From a virus, in IMG/VR virus record IMGVR_UViG_3300009413_001951, positions 1 through 26,385 of that record: DNA of 26,385 bases; one strand, 5' to 3'. Shown here piece after piece: positions 6,450 to 14,621 of the stretch; the stretch's first letter is position 1; every line of letters starts with the position of its first letter. Made by a program: the position numbers and the translations under genes. The notes under the pieces were generated by a model that saw nothing but the letters and a program-made list of their open reading frames with translations, was not told the DNA's origin and did no database searches.

Positions 6450-7693
6450 TGAGCAAAACTGAAACCGTCGATATACAGCCTGTTAAGGCTGATGCAGAAC
6501 TTATGTCTGCATGGCTTGGGGATATGGAAGATATTTCCATATCTCCCAAGTTGTTGTTCGACCTCCAAACCCTTTTGAGGCATTACGCAGACTTTCTTGT
6601 TCCAGATAAGAAAGTAAGTATTGATTATGCTTGCGAGGGAATTCCATGTGCGTCTGTGGATAAAAATCAAGTTTTTATTCCAGTTGATATGCTCAAGGAA
6701 GGTCGAGTAGATGAAACCATTTCCGCTGTGATACATGAGTTGCACCATATAAAACTCTCTGATGGAGAGACAGAAATATGTCGTAATTTGTTTCCCTATT
6801 TTAAGAGAATACTTAAAACTGTGGAAGTAGAACACTACGGTAGAAAGATGTCGTTATGGGATGCACTTGCTTCTCATGGCAACATGACTGCGAACCAGAT
6901 AGTGCAAAGAGAACTCAAGCACAAGTATAAGGACTATATCTATCAATTCTTTGGTGATTTATTCCTTTTAATGAATGCTGTTGAAGATGTGCGTATTGAT
7001 GAGATGCAACCTGAGAATCTTAAAAAGTATCGTTTCAAGCATGAAAAGATTTGTTACGATAAATTCGCAGAACGCATTGCCGAAGGCGAAATTGATACAA
7101 ACACTTTGCATGGGCAGTTTCTGAATTCTTTGTTTCATTGGAAAGGTTATGTGAAAGATGATATTATCGCTAACAGCAACCTTACCTCTGATTTCATTAA
7201 AGATGTAGAAACACCTAATGACTACTTCCCAAATACTTTCCAGACTTTTGGAAAGGTTGTTCAAGACCACGCAGGAGCGTTGTGGAAACAATTTGAGGAG
7301 CAAACTGAAATGAACCAAAGTGCTATCTCTGATTTTCTCGCTGATGAAGTGGGAGAAGAAGGAGGTGATACTGGTTCTTTACAGGGGGATGAGGAGTTAA
7401 AGTTGGAACCCAAAAAGGCTTCCGATTGCACGGATGTGGATGCGGAATTTGTTGAACAGGTTCGACACGAACTTGGTGAAGACGATATCCGAGATTTATT
7501 AACAGCAATGGGAAACCCTGAAGGGGAGACTGAGGCTGACAACAAGGGTGAACCACGATTTGTGATAAACCCCCAGCTTTGGGCTGAAATACAAGCCTTC
7601 AAAGCTATAAACCATGTTCCATGTAGAGAGATTATGAATCAAGCTCCACAAGGAATAGACTACGATACACTTATTTTTGATTGCTATGCTTAA
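6449..7693 (+). CDS. HExxH (zinc-peptidase-like) component of the ATPase/VWA module
   Basis: The protein has 414 residues. HELHH at 96-100 gives an HExxH zinc site, and VEDVRIDE further on is a plausible glutamate-bearing helix as in VWA-associated metallopeptidase-like proteins. An acidic linker (roughly 295-335, many E/D/G) separates the N-terminal domain from a short C-terminal region. T4-type cyanophages carry similar peptidase-like genes beside CobS. The VWA domain, fused in CobT, is on a separate gene here (8075-9034). It may be an active protease or a folded scaffold; the motif alone does not settle this. Confidence 0.75.
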   Translation: MSKTETVDIQPVKADAELMSAWLGDMEDISISPKLLFDLQTLLRHYADFLVPDKKVSIDYACEGIPCASVDKNQVFIPVDMLKEGRVDETISAVIHELHHIKLSDGETEICRNLFPYFKRILKTVEVEHYGRKMSLWDALASHGNMTANQIVQRELKHKYKDYIYQFFGDLFLLMNAVEDVRIDEMQPENLKKYRFKHEKICYDKFAERIAEGEIDTNTLHGQFLNSLFHWKGYVKDDIIANSNLTSDFIKDVETPNDYFPNTFQTFGKVVQDHAGALWKQFEEQTEMNQSAISDFLADEVGEEGGDTGSLQGDEELKLEPKKASDCTDVDAEFVEQVRHELGEDDIRDLLTAMGNPEGETEADNKGEPRFVINPQLWAEIQAFKAINHVPCREIMNQAPQGIDYDTLIFDCYA

Positions 7694-8075
7694 ACTAACA
7701 GAACCAAAATCATTTCTACGCTTTGCTAAGAACATGACGGTAGGGGAACTAAAAAATGTTACCACAACCGATATCATGGAATACGAAGCAGAATTTACAA
7801 CAACCATAAAGCCTGATTACGACGCTGACTTTGCGACGGTTACAGCTACTAACAACACCATGACCGAACTTGCGATGCAAGTTTATGGTGCTGGAAGTAA
7901 GCAACATAAGTATCTTGGTCGTAACTTTGCGAAAGGAGAAAGTGTGGTTGATTTACATTACTCCGTATATGCCACTATTAGAGAAATAAAGTGGTGGGTG
8001 GAGAACGCACAAAGTGGTCGTTACGATGATGCTTGTGTGCCAGCCCAAAATTATATGCGAAAGGAGGATATCTAG
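7686..8075 (+). CDS. Small middle subunit of the ATPase/VWA module
   Basis: The protein has 129 residues from ATG 7686, which overlaps the end of the HExxH gene by 8 nt; a TTG nine bases upstream is a weaker start. Mixed alpha/beta sequence (NMTVGELKNVTTTDIMEYEAEF, then VYGAGSKQHKYLGRNF) with no recognised domain. Being wedged between the HExxH and VWA genes with overlaps on both sides suggests a stoichiometric partner of that complex. Its end carries AAGGAGG, the ribosome site of the next gene. Confidence 0.6.
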   Translation: MLKLTEPKSFLRFAKNMTVGELKNVTTTDIMEYEAEFTTTIKPDYDADFATVTATNNTMTELAMQVYGAGSKQHKYLGRNFAKGESVVDLHYSVYATIREIKWWVENAQSGRYDDACVPAQNYMRKEDI

Positions 8076-9034
8076 TGGTTAGAGAGAATTCCAACAAACT
8101 TAGGTTTGATAAAGAAGCACTTTTTAAGAAGCATAAGCCTCCTGTAAAGAGTTATCGTGAGGAACTGTTCAGAAAGTTTACTCGCAATATGACTGCTTTG
8201 CTTGAATCAAGAGAGCCAAAGAGATACCAAAGTAATCGTGGACTACTTGACCCTAGAAAACTTTATCGACATCAAATGGACGATAGTGTGTTCTACAAAA
8301 AGACAAGTGTTCCTAAATCAGATACGACATTTCTTTTCTTGATTGATACGAGTGGAAGTATGTCGGGCTACACTAGGACGGAGTATGAGGATTATAACTT
8401 AGACCGTATTGAAATTGCTAATGCGATTGTTTCTGCTTTCGCAAAAGCAAATAAAGTAGTGTTGAACAACAAAATCAAGATGGAAGTATTCACTAAGTCC
8501 GAAGCGGGTGAAGTGTTTAATAGTTTTGTGAAAGGCTATGTTCCTGTTCTCAGTAGGGTATTTTCTAATGTAAAGAATGATACCGACTGGGATAAGATTT
8601 TAGATTTGGAAACCTCTGCTCCTATCACGATTAATGAGAGAGCGAGTGGAAGTTATACTCCAGAGTTTTTGCTTTTACCTGCTCTACTTGAGTGGTGCAG
8701 AAAGAACATTACAACTAAGAACATGGTTATTATCAATCTAACTGATGGAGAGGTGGTTCATAACTTTATTCCTAAAGAATCATTGGAGAGTTACATTAAG
8801 GATGGATATGGTGTAACAACTTATCGGGCACATAATGAGGATACTAAAGCACTACGCATTAAGTATCTTCGTGGTATTCCCAATCTCACAATGTATTTGG
8901 ATGGAGGTCGTAGCGACCACCATGCCGAGCAAATAAAAGACATATATGGCACGAATGCTGTTACTGTCTCCGACGATAACTTTGATGTAGAATTTTTCAA
9001 AACAATTAACCAACTGATAAACGAATATGCGTAA
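8075..9034 (+). CDS. VWA-domain protein (CobT-like)
   Basis: The protein has 319 residues from GTG 8075, chosen because AGGAGG lies 6 nt upstream and the GTG overlaps the previous TAG. The von Willebrand A domain begins near residue 84: FLFLIDTSGSMS with the MIDAS D91-x-S93-x-S95, a MIDAS Thr candidate in SGSYTPEFLLLPALLEW, and NLTDGE as the third metal loop. About 80 basic residues precede it. In MoxR/CobS-CobT systems the VWA subunit recruits the substrate for the AAA+ ring, so this is very probably the partner of the ATPase at 5607. Confidence 0.85.
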   Translation: MVRENSNKLRFDKEALFKKHKPPVKSYREELFRKFTRNMTALLESREPKRYQSNRGLLDPRKLYRHQMDDSVFYKKTSVPKSDTTFLFLIDTSGSMSGYTRTEYEDYNLDRIEIANAIVSAFAKANKVVLNNKIKMEVFTKSEAGEVFNSFVKGYVPVLSRVFSNVKNDTDWDKILDLETSAPITINERASGSYTPEFLLLPALLEWCRKNITTKNMVIINLTDGEVVHNFIPKESLESYIKDGYGVTTYRAHNEDTKALRIKYLRGIPNLTMYLDGGRSDHHAEQIKDIYGTNAVTVSDDNFDVEFFKTINQLINEYA

Positions 9035-10040
9035 AAAAATAATAAACGATTATACTCTAAAGTGTATGAGTAACGAAAAGAGAGGAGTGGCTACATTCCT
9101 TATGGATTTTGTTAGGAGCGACCATAGGACGGGTAAAAATAAAGAACGAGCGTTGCAAGATGTTCATAAGTTTGGCAGAGAGTGCAACCAAGTTGTTCTC
9201 ATAAATGATTTGCGAAAGGAAGTCGAGATGTTTGGTGCGACCCCAGATGACGCTAGGCATATCGTTACGAGTGGTATGCTGATAGATGAAATACTGCAAA
9301 CAAATCGTGGACAGCAAAACTATGAATATGAAAAGAATAAGTTTTTTATTCAAGATGGTTGCTCCCGTGGTCGGGGAAGATATCACTCCCAACCTGAACT
9401 GTTTTTTATGGACTTGTTGTGGTACATGAAAGAAAACGACTTAAATGCTTTGGTGCTGGAAAAGCCTGTTACCGAGTTGGACACTTCCTTTCTATCCGAA
9501 AGGTATAACAGTATCCACAATAAAGCGTTTAGCCGCATAAAGAGTAAATCTATCAAGATGGTGGTTGAAGCTATCGAAGACTTTATTGAGAAGAAGAATA
9601 AGGAAACTAAACATTCATTTAATTACGATTCATATATCAGTAGTTATGATTTGGATGGTAACTATCCTGATACTATAAAGTCGGTGATGAGTGATTTCTT
9701 CTCATACAGAAGATACTTGGATGGGGATGACAAGCCTTTGTCTCCTCAAAAGTGGTTGGAGAAGCAATATAGGGACGACGACAAATCGTACTATAGAAAT
9801 ACCATAACCTCTATGATGGCGACTCTTAAACAGCATTTCGGCTACTTGAAAAAGGAAGACCACGATTGCGTGGGGTACGCTTTTAATGGTACGATACCAG
9901 CCAAAGATAGAGAAATAACAGTTTACCCTTCGCAATACAAAAGAAGTGAAGATTGGACTGTGGATGATAAAGCCTTTATAAACTCAGAAGTATTAAAATT
10001 TCGTAGACTCATGATGGAGGGAACTTACAATGAAAACTAA
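9027..10040 (+). CDS. Large hypothetical protein linked to the ATPase/VWA module
   Basis: The protein has 337 residues, charged, with many Tyr, Asp and Lys and no signal peptide or membrane segment. It overlaps the VWA gene by 8 nt and the sigma-like gene by 11 nt, so it is clearly operonic. No recognisable catalytic motif. A Cys-containing basic turn (DGCSRGRGRYHSQPE) near residue 110 and a highly charged C-terminal half could bind nucleic acid. I do not recognise the family; it may be the substrate or effector of the module. Confidence 0.65.
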   Translation: MRKKIINDYTLKCMSNEKRGVATFLMDFVRSDHRTGKNKERALQDVHKFGRECNQVVLINDLRKEVEMFGATPDDARHIVTSGMLIDEILQTNRGQQNYEYEKNKFFIQDGCSRGRGRYHSQPELFFMDLLWYMKENDLNALVLEKPVTELDTSFLSERYNSIHNKAFSRIKSKSIKMVVEAIEDFIEKKNKETKHSFNYDSYISSYDLDGNYPDTIKSVMSDFFSYRRYLDGDDKPLSPQKWLEKQYRDDDKSYYRNTITSMMATLKQHFGYLKKEDHDCVGYAFNGTIPAKDREITVYPSQYKRSEDWTVDDKAFINSEVLKFRRLMMEGTYNEN

Positions 10041-10584
10041 ATTAACAAATGAAGATTGGGAATGGTTAGAAGAAAAGTACGGTAAATTGTTACACCACAT
10101 TTCATATAGAATTGGGGGCGATAAGATTACCAATGACCATGACGATAGCTATCAAGAACTTTCTATAGCAATCATGGATACCGTAGAGATGTTTGATAGA
10201 ACCACTAAAAAACCTTTTGCACAATATAAGCACACTTCTCACTTCGATAAGTATCTCAAAACTGTTTTGTGGAATAGAAAAAATAATCTGGGCGTAAAAA
10301 TAAAGAGGCGTGAGCCTTTGCGTAGGCAGATTAGTATAAACGAACAGTTGGTAAAGGATAAAGTCCACTCTCCAATTCATAGCTTTGAACCTTTTGGTAA
10401 TGAAGAGTTTGATGATGAGTTGAGAGACATGGTGAGTGAGATACAAAAGGATGGTAGAACCATTAAACCTAATGGCGGCTTAAATATAAATCGGCTATGC
10501 AGGAATACAGGGAAGAGCAAATCGGAAATCAAATACACAATACAAAGACTGGAAAGAAAGTTGCAGTCGTATAACGAAGAATGA
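10030..10584 (+). CDS. Small sigma factor, T4 gp55-like
   Basis: The protein has 184 residues. The segment DSYQELSIAIMDTVEMFDRT and then FDKYLKTVLWNRKNNL matches sigma70 region 2 (2.1-2.2 core-binding helix, then the aromatic 2.3/2.4 helix). The C-terminal part (GGLNINRLCRNTGKSKSEI) looks like a small helix-turn-helix. Size and domain content fit T4 gp55, which directs host RNA polymerase to TATAAATA late promoters; such boxes occur upstream of several putative late genes here. Its place in the early operon is what one expects of the late-gene switch. The alternative is a general ECF-like factor. Confidence 0.65.
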   Translation: MKTKLTNEDWEWLEEKYGKLLHHISYRIGGDKITNDHDDSYQELSIAIMDTVEMFDRTTKKPFAQYKHTSHFDKYLKTVLWNRKNNLGVKIKRREPLRRQISINEQLVKDKVHSPIHSFEPFGNEEFDDELRDMVSEIQKDGRTIKPNGGLNINRLCRNTGKSKSEIKYTIQRLERKLQSYNEE

Positions 10585-10745
10585 TATACGCTCTCCTTCT
10601 TGTCCTGACAGCTTTGGGTTGTAGCTTCTATAATGCCTACAATCAAAACTTTCAACTGATGGCTCTTTGGCTTTTGTTCTTGATGAATACTGCCAGCATA
10701 GGTTACTTGTACAATGCTACACATAGAGATGGAAAACCCAAATAA
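10581..10745 (+). CDS. Short lipoprotein or membrane peptide
   Basis: The protein has 54 residues, starting in an ATGA overlap with the sigma gene. An N-terminal hydrophobic stretch ends in LTALGC, a lipobox-like site at Cys14, and a second hydrophobic segment (MALWLLFLMNTASIGYLY) follows. It could be a lipoprotein or a two-pass membrane peptide. The ATG of the next gene lies inside it, a tight overlap that supports a real gene. Confidence 0.55.
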   Translation: MIYALLLVLTALGCSFYNAYNQNFQLMALWLLFLMNTASIGYLYNATHRDGKPK

Positions 10746-11160
10746 GCCCGAACGATACGAACAGTTGTATCTGGATATCGCACAAAGGTTGTCGGAGATG
10801 TCGCATTGTGAAAGGAATAAAGTAGGATGTATCCTTGTCCGTCAGGGCAGGATACTTTCTATGGGATGGAATGGTATGCCTAGCGGCTTTGATAATACTT
10901 GTGAGGAACATAATAGAACCAAGCCAGAAGTTATCCACGCCGAAGAAAATGCTATTGCTAAAATCGCTTGCTCCACCGACAGTAGTGCTGGCGCAACACT
11001 CTACACTACTCTCGCACCCTGCGTTGAATGTGCCAAACTGGTTATTCAGTCTAAGGTTGTGAAAGTAGTTTACAATAATCGCTACCGATATGATGCTGGG
11101 ATTGATTTGCTTAATCATGCTGGTGTAGAAGTAGTGAGCTACGAACCCCAAGGAAGATAA
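10729..11160 (+). CDS. dCMP deaminase
   Basis: From ATG 10729 the protein has 143 residues. The zinc-dependent cytidine/dCMP deaminase signature is complete: H70-A-E72 (zinc ligand and proton shuttle) and P97-C98-V-E-C101 (two zinc Cys). CxxN/WNGMPSGFDN and the C-terminal NNRYRYDAGIDLL also match the dCMP-deaminase/ComEB family. It turns dCMP into dUMP and so feeds dTMP synthesis for phage DNA. An in-frame ATG at 10714 would add five residues; I prefer 10729. It overlaps the upstream membrane peptide. Confidence 0.93.
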   Translation: MENPNKPERYEQLYLDIAQRLSEMSHCERNKVGCILVRQGRILSMGWNGMPSGFDNTCEEHNRTKPEVIHAEENAIAKIACSTDSSAGATLYTTLAPCVECAKLVIQSKVVKVVYNNRYRYDAGIDLLNHAGVEVVSYEPQGR

Positions 11161-11162
11161 AC

Positions 11163-11372
11163 ATGAAACAGAAAGAAATAATGACGGATGAAGAAGCATT
11201 AAAGTATGCTATCGAAAATTTAGAGGATGCTGAGAGGCTTCTCGATTTACCAGACCACGATAAAGCCGAGTTAGCAGAAGTAATCCACACACTAAAAAGT
11301 TTATTGGATTCATACGAGAAATGCTCATTTGGATTTTTAACTCTAGGAGATGAAGAAGATGCCGAAGCCTGA
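11163..11372 (+). CDS. Small acidic helical protein
   Basis: The protein has 69 residues, very acidic (many Glu/Asp), predicted mostly helical: EEALKYAIENLEDAERLLDLP, then ELAEVIHTLKSLLDSYEK. It starts 3 nt after the deaminase stop and its end carries AGGAG for the next gene. No family recognised; DNA mimicry or protein inhibition would suit its charge, but that is speculation. Confidence 0.6.
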   Translation: MKQKEIMTDEEALKYAIENLEDAERLLDLPDHDKAELAEVIHTLKSLLDSYEKCSFGFLTLGDEEDAEA

Positions 11373-11643
11373 TTGGACTCAACCAGAGAAGAAAGGGTTT
11401 TTAACAGACACACCCAATCTTCCAGAGGATGTAACAGAGGAATGTTTTGTTGTGTATCAAGCATGGGGTAGTGCGCATCAATGGTGGTGTGGTTGGAAAA
11501 ACTATTCCCGCCTATGGACTGCTTTACGATTCGGAATGATGCTTAACTATAATAAAGACCACCTGGCGTATGTAAAGAATACCAAAACCAATGAAATAGT
11601 ATGGAGGTCATGGGAAGATGAAAACCCTTATCGAGGTAGATAA
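11359..11643 (+). CDS. Hypothetical Trp-rich protein
   Basis: The protein has 94 residues from ATG 11359, preferred over ATG 11350 because AGGAG (11345-11349) is 9 nt away from the former and touches the latter. It is unusually rich in Trp and Tyr (HQWWCGWKNYSRLWTALRFG), pointing to a compact domain with an aromatic core. It overlaps the previous gene by 14 nt. Function unknown. Confidence 0.6.
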   Translation: MPKPDWTQPEKKGFLTDTPNLPEDVTEECFVVYQAWGSAHQWWCGWKNYSRLWTALRFGMMLNYNKDHLAYVKNTKTNEIVWRSWEDENPYRGR

Positions 11644-11644
11644 C

Positions 11645-11815
11645 ATGATTAGATGCGCAATTTGTAATGGCACAGGTATTCAAGAGGAGACTGTAAAAGG
11701 TTATCGTCGGTACAAGTGTTGGTCGTGTAAAGGTAAAAAGGTTGTAACCGACCCTTTCCCTTCTCAAAAAGAAACATTGACTGACGAGCAAGATTCTGAT
11801 ACAATGAACGCATGA
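11645..11815 (+). CDS. DnaJ-type zinc-ribbon mini-protein
   Basis: The protein has 56 residues from ATG 11645, which follows the previous stop by 1 nt and has GAGG about 8 nt upstream. Two CxxC knuckles, CAICNGTG and CWSCKGKK, are those of the DnaJ cysteine-rich domain (CxxCxGxG), so one zinc ion should be bound. Phages often encode such ribbons; the partner is unknown. The acidic C-terminal tail overlaps the next ATG. Confidence 0.7.
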   Translation: MIRCAICNGTGIQEETVKGYRRYKCWSCKGKKVVTDPFPSQKETLTDEQDSDTMNA

Positions 11816-12345
11816 ATATATTTGCTATTGAAAAAACTGGTAATGATATTGATTGGCACAAATCAGCTTTGTCCCATGATAACTATCGTGTAAACAAAAT
11901 GATTATTGAGTCTTGCCAGATGTTGTCCACCAATGTTCAGTTGTTCGGCTACGACAGTCGTTACAGAATGTCTTTCCAAAATCATCCCTCAACTAAATGG
12001 GCTAGAGAATCGTTTGCTAACTTTAGCAATCTGTTAGACCTAGCATTTAGTTTGCGTGGTGAGTTTTGTCGTAGACATGACAAGCAACAGCATGGGTGTG
12101 ATGATGTTCTCGTTCAAATGAATGAGTTGAGTAGGGATATTGATTTCGTAAAACAGTTTCCCACCGATGAGCCTACACAACTACCATTGTGTATGCCTGA
12201 TGAATACAAATGTGCAGATACGGTTACTGCGTATCGTACATACTTTGCTAACAAACCAAATCTTAGATACTTCCAAGGTGATGACCCTGATTGGGTTTGG
12301 CAGTATCGCACACACGAAAAGCCTATACAAATAATAGACCGATGA
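11812..12345 (+). CDS. Conserved phage hypothetical ('NHPSTKWARES' family)
   Basis: The protein has 177 residues. The order of motifs (MNIFAIEKTG at the start; HDNYRVNKMIIESCQMLST; NHPSTKWARESFANF; LPLCMPDEYK; YRTYF near the end) is one I recognise from many phage hypothetical proteins with HxxKMxxExxQ and HPxxxWARES signatures. The conserved His, Lys, Glu, Trp and Arg look like an active site, and an enzyme acting on nucleic acid or nucleotides has been suspected for such proteins; I cannot assign a reaction. ATGA overlap upstream, 4-nt overlap downstream. Confidence 0.7.
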   Translation: MNIFAIEKTGNDIDWHKSALSHDNYRVNKMIIESCQMLSTNVQLFGYDSRYRMSFQNHPSTKWARESFANFSNLLDLAFSLRGEFCRRHDKQQHGCDDVLVQMNELSRDIDFVKQFPTDEPTQLPLCMPDEYKCADTVTAYRTYFANKPNLRYFQGDDPDWVWQYRTHEKPIQIIDR

Positions 12346-12524
12346 AAAAGAAAACAACTAAGTACAGAACGATTAAAGGGTTCGATAATAAAATGAAAGC
12401 AGAGAAGTTTCTGGCTTCTCTTAATGACGCAGACCAGTATTCTCTTTATGAGAGAACATGGTTTGAACGAGACAAGAGGCGTTACTATGTTCGCCAACTC
12501 GTAAGAAAAGGAGTGAAGAAATGA
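12342..12524 (+). CDS. Small basic hypothetical protein
   Basis: The protein has 60 residues from ATG 12342, sharing 4 nt with the preceding gene (GATGA). It is rich in Lys, Arg and Tyr (MKKKTTKYRTIKGFDNKMKAEKFL ... RRYYVRQLVRKGVKK, quoted in parts). The layout suggests a beta-hairpin plus helix with a strongly positive surface, suited to binding DNA or RNA. No family recognised. Confidence 0.6.
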   Translation: MKKKTTKYRTIKGFDNKMKAEKFLASLNDADQYSLYERTWFERDKRRYYVRQLVRKGVKK

Positions 12525-12805
12525 ATAAAAGAGATTTAGATAAGTTTAGAGAAGAAATGAAGCGTGAAGCAATATCTTCTACGAGGATGTTAGGAGGAGC
12601 AATGTTATGTGGTGTAATTGTTTTAATAAGTATTTTTCTTTTTGCGTCCTGCTCAGTCCCAACGACAGATGCGTATGAGCAACACCAACTAGACCTAAAG
12701 GAATATAATTCCATAACAAATTACAATGGTATATCACACTCTACATTAAATAAGATGTGGGATACCTTTTATATTGAGGCGTTGATAAACACGGAGGTTA
12801 AGTAA
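12521..12805 (+). CDS. Membrane-anchored small protein
   Basis: The protein has 94 residues. A charged N-terminus of about 22 residues precedes one hydrophobic segment (LGGAMLCGVIVLISIFLFASC) and a soluble C-terminal half rich in Tyr, Asn and His. The Cys after FAS resembles a lipobox, but the charged leader is long for a signal peptide, so a simple N-in anchor is more likely. ATGA overlap upstream; its TAA overlaps the next ATG by one base. Confidence 0.65.
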   Translation: MNKRDLDKFREEMKREAISSTRMLGGAMLCGVIVLISIFLFASCSVPTTDAYEQHQLDLKEYNSITNYNGISHSTLNKMWDTFYIEALINTEVK

Positions 12806-13287
12806 TGCCGAACTGGGTGAGCAATAGTATAGAAGTAGAAGGAAAGTTGGAACACAGAAAAGAGTTTGTGGAGAAGAATAAAGGATTCCACTTCCACGAC
12901 ACCATGAAGAAAGGAAGCTATACAGACCTTTCATTTCATGCGTCTGTTCCTGTTCCAAAGAAACATATCAACTCCAAGAAAGGTGATGGTTGGTATCATT
13001 GGTGCATAAACAAGTGGGGAACAAAATGGGATGCGTCGGAACCATGTGTTGACCACAGCAAACACTCAACCTCTTATGGGTTTGAGACTGCGTGGAGTCC
13101 TCCAATTGATTGGATAGAAGCTGTGTCTAAGAAGTTTCCACATTTAATGTTTAAGGTTACTTGGGTAGAAGAACAACTCTACGGAGCAAGGTTTGATATT
13201 CAAGGAGGAGATTATTTCTGGCAACAGGATATGACCGAAGAACAATGCAAAGAGTATATGGGGATTGAAGATGACGAAGAAGAATGA
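12805..13287 (+). CDS. Api92-like / DUF1281 ferredoxin-fold protein
   Basis: The protein has 160 residues. It opens with MPNWVSNSIEVEG, then has GWYHWCINKWGTKWDASE and FETAWSPPIDWIEAVSKKFP. This run of Trp-rich motifs is characteristic of the DUF1281 / Api92-like phage family, whose members are thought to carry a ferredoxin-like fold without a known activity. It is full length for the family and ends in an acidic tail. It starts in a TAATG overlap. Confidence 0.8.
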   Translation: MPNWVSNSIEVEGKLEHRKEFVEKNKGFHFHDTMKKGSYTDLSFHASVPVPKKHINSKKGDGWYHWCINKWGTKWDASEPCVDHSKHSTSYGFETAWSPPIDWIEAVSKKFPHLMFKVTWVEEQLYGARFDIQGGDYFWQQDMTEEQCKEYMGIEDDEEE

Positions 13288-13477
13288 CCAGATTAACCAT
13301 CCCGAACACTATAATAGAGGGATGGAAACAACCAAATACATATTCTCATGGGATATGGATTTCGCAGAAGGAAACATAGTTAAATACATTACTCGCTACA
13401 AGTTTAAGAACGGAGTCGAAGACCTTAAAAAAGCTAAATGGTATTTGGAGTACCTGATTGAACAAAATGAAAATTAA
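13271..13477 (+). CDS. DUF3310 (SaV-like) protein
   Basis: The protein has 68 residues from ATG 13271. HPEHYNRGMETTKYI, then GNIVKYITRYKFKNGVEDL and KKAKWYLEYLI is the full signature of DUF3310, a short helical family found in many phages, often next to nucleotide-metabolism genes. A nucleotide-binding role has been suggested for the family but not settled. It overlaps the previous gene by 17 nt and the next by 11 nt. Confidence 0.88.
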   Translation: MTKKNDQINHPEHYNRGMETTKYIFSWDMDFAEGNIVKYITRYKFKNGVEDLKKAKWYLEYLIEQNEN

Positions 13478-13784
13478 ACCGATAGATGACCGCCTGTACC
13501 GAGCAATAGCTCATGTATCAGGATATGCCAAACACATGGCAGAAGAAACAGAACATGAATACAAGTATGGTAAGGGTTTGAATAACTCTATCGAACTTGT
13601 TGATGAGTACATTCGTTGTTTTGCCGCCGATGGTAGTGTTTCCCAAAGAGGGAGAATCCCTCACTCATGGAACGAAGATACAATCTTTGAATCCGATGAG
13701 AAATACATAACAGAACCAATGGAAGAAGCATCGCCTGACCAAAAGGATGCAAACGCCAAGAAACTCTTGGAGGAACTAACATGA
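13467..13784 (+). CDS. Hypothetical protein
   Basis: The protein has 105 residues from ATG 13467, overlapping the end of the DUF3310 gene; a TTG 9 bases upstream is less likely. Charged and helical, with a His/Glu-rich segment (HMAEETEHEYKYGKG) and an acidic C-terminal third. No motif recognised. The 4-nt overlap with the next gene (ATGA) supports it as part of the operon. Confidence 0.6.
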   Translation: MKIKPIDDRLYRAIAHVSGYAKHMAEETEHEYKYGKGLNNSIELVDEYIRCFAADGSVSQRGRIPHSWNEDTIFESDEKYITEPMEEASPDQKDANAKKLLEELT

Positions 13785-14071
13785 TTAAAGAAAATGATTT
13801 TATTAAAGGCATCGGTTTGATTCTGATGTTTACTCTAGGTTGGATTGCTAGTGATTTGTTTGCGCAAATTGATTGTGGTGAATGTAAAGATATGCGTAAG
13901 AGCATTGAGCAACGCATGAATCGTTACAACCAACAACAAAGGAATAAGCGTTTGGAGATGCAAAGGTATCGTCCAGAGAACAATAACGAGCGTCCTAAAC
14001 AGTTTCGTGAGAGGAGAGTCCGTCCTCAAGTCCACGAAGAAGTACCACCACTAGGAGTGAGTCTGGTATGA
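13781..14071 (+). CDS. Secreted or membrane-anchored Arg-rich protein
   Basis: The protein has 96 residues: one N-terminal hydrophobic segment (about 10-28, GIGLILMFTLGWIASDLFA) that could be a signal peptide cleaved after LFA, then DCGEC and a long Arg/Gln/Asn-rich tail with no hydrophobic core. The tail looks disordered and basic. It may sit in the periplasm or on the membrane. Overlaps its neighbours by 4 nt on both sides. Confidence 0.6.
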   Translation: MIKENDFIKGIGLILMFTLGWIASDLFAQIDCGECKDMRKSIEQRMNRYNQQQRNKRLEMQRYRPENNNERPKQFRERRVRPQVHEEVPPLGVSLV

Positions 14072-14364
14072 CCAGATATGTTGTAGGTAGAAAGTGTGAT
14101 GCTATCGAATGGGTATTCGTAGACGCAGACAATGTTGCTGAAGCACGAATAAAAGCTAAAGACAATCAGACCTCTGACTACGCTTCTAATGCTCTAGAGT
14201 TTAGTAAGTATCAACCAATCGAGTGCTGGTTAGTAAAAGATATTTCGGCGGATAGTACAACCGAGGTAACAAATACTGATACTAGTATAACAACTTCTTC
14301 AGAGACTACACAGTATTCCGAATGGGATTTAGATTTAGATACCAAAGACATATCACCCATATAG
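14068..14364 (+). CDS. Hypothetical protein with Thr/Ser-rich tail
   Basis: The protein has 98 residues. A compact N-terminal half (RYVVGRKCDAIEWVFVDADN..AEARIKA) of alternating strands and a helix is followed by a low-complexity Thr/Ser/Asp tail. It is the last gene of the large plus-strand operon: its TAG reads into repeat copy 3 (14364), and a terminator lies 60 nt on. Function unknown. Confidence 0.6.
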   Translation: MTRYVVGRKCDAIEWVFVDADNVAEARIKAKDNQTSDYASNALEFSKYQPIECWLVKDISADSTTEVTNTDTSITTSSETTQYSEWDLDLDTKDISPI

Positions 14365-14381
14365 GGAAGCATAAGTCAAAG
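14364..14381 (+). repeat. ATAAGTCAAAG repeat family, copy 3 (identical 18-mer)
   Basis: Identical to the copies at 4451 and 4488, nearly 10 kb away. CCC-ATATA-GGG, a small inverted repeat, leads into it and includes the stop codon of the preceding gene. Confidence 0.85.
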
Positions 14382-14420
14382 GATAAAAGATATATCACAT
14401 AGGGATAAAGTAGGTAAAAA

Positions 14421-14487
14421 ACTACCCCCTTTCTAAGACATACCCATAAGGGTCATATAAGTCAAAGGAAGGGGGTTTGTTTTTTTT
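14421..14487 (+). terminator. Terminator of the large early operon
   Basis: CCCCCTT (14425-14431) pairs with AAGGGGG (14469-14475), followed by TTTGTTTTTTTT. The 37-nt loop contains a second hairpin (ACCC-ATAA-GGGT) and repeat copy 5, so the repeat is displayed inside the terminator loop. Confidence 0.75.
14451..14468 (+). repeat. ATAAGTCAAAG repeat family, copy 5
   Basis: GGTCATATAAGTCAAAGG, preceded by CCC-ATAA-GGG and lying within the loop of the operon terminator. Confidence 0.75.
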
Positions 14488-14621
14488 ATTTAATTTTTTC
14501 CCTGCTTTTTTGTAAGATTGAGGGAATTTTGTTTTTTCTTGCTTATTATTTTGTTTTCGTAATAGGGGGTTTAAGAAAAAATATAATTAAAAACTCCTAT
14601 TTATCTCTCATTTACCCCTAT

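Noticed and set aside
10717-11199. 160-residue frame on the minus strand
   Set aside because: Lies opposite the well-defined dCMP deaminase gene, with no ribosome site or known motif.
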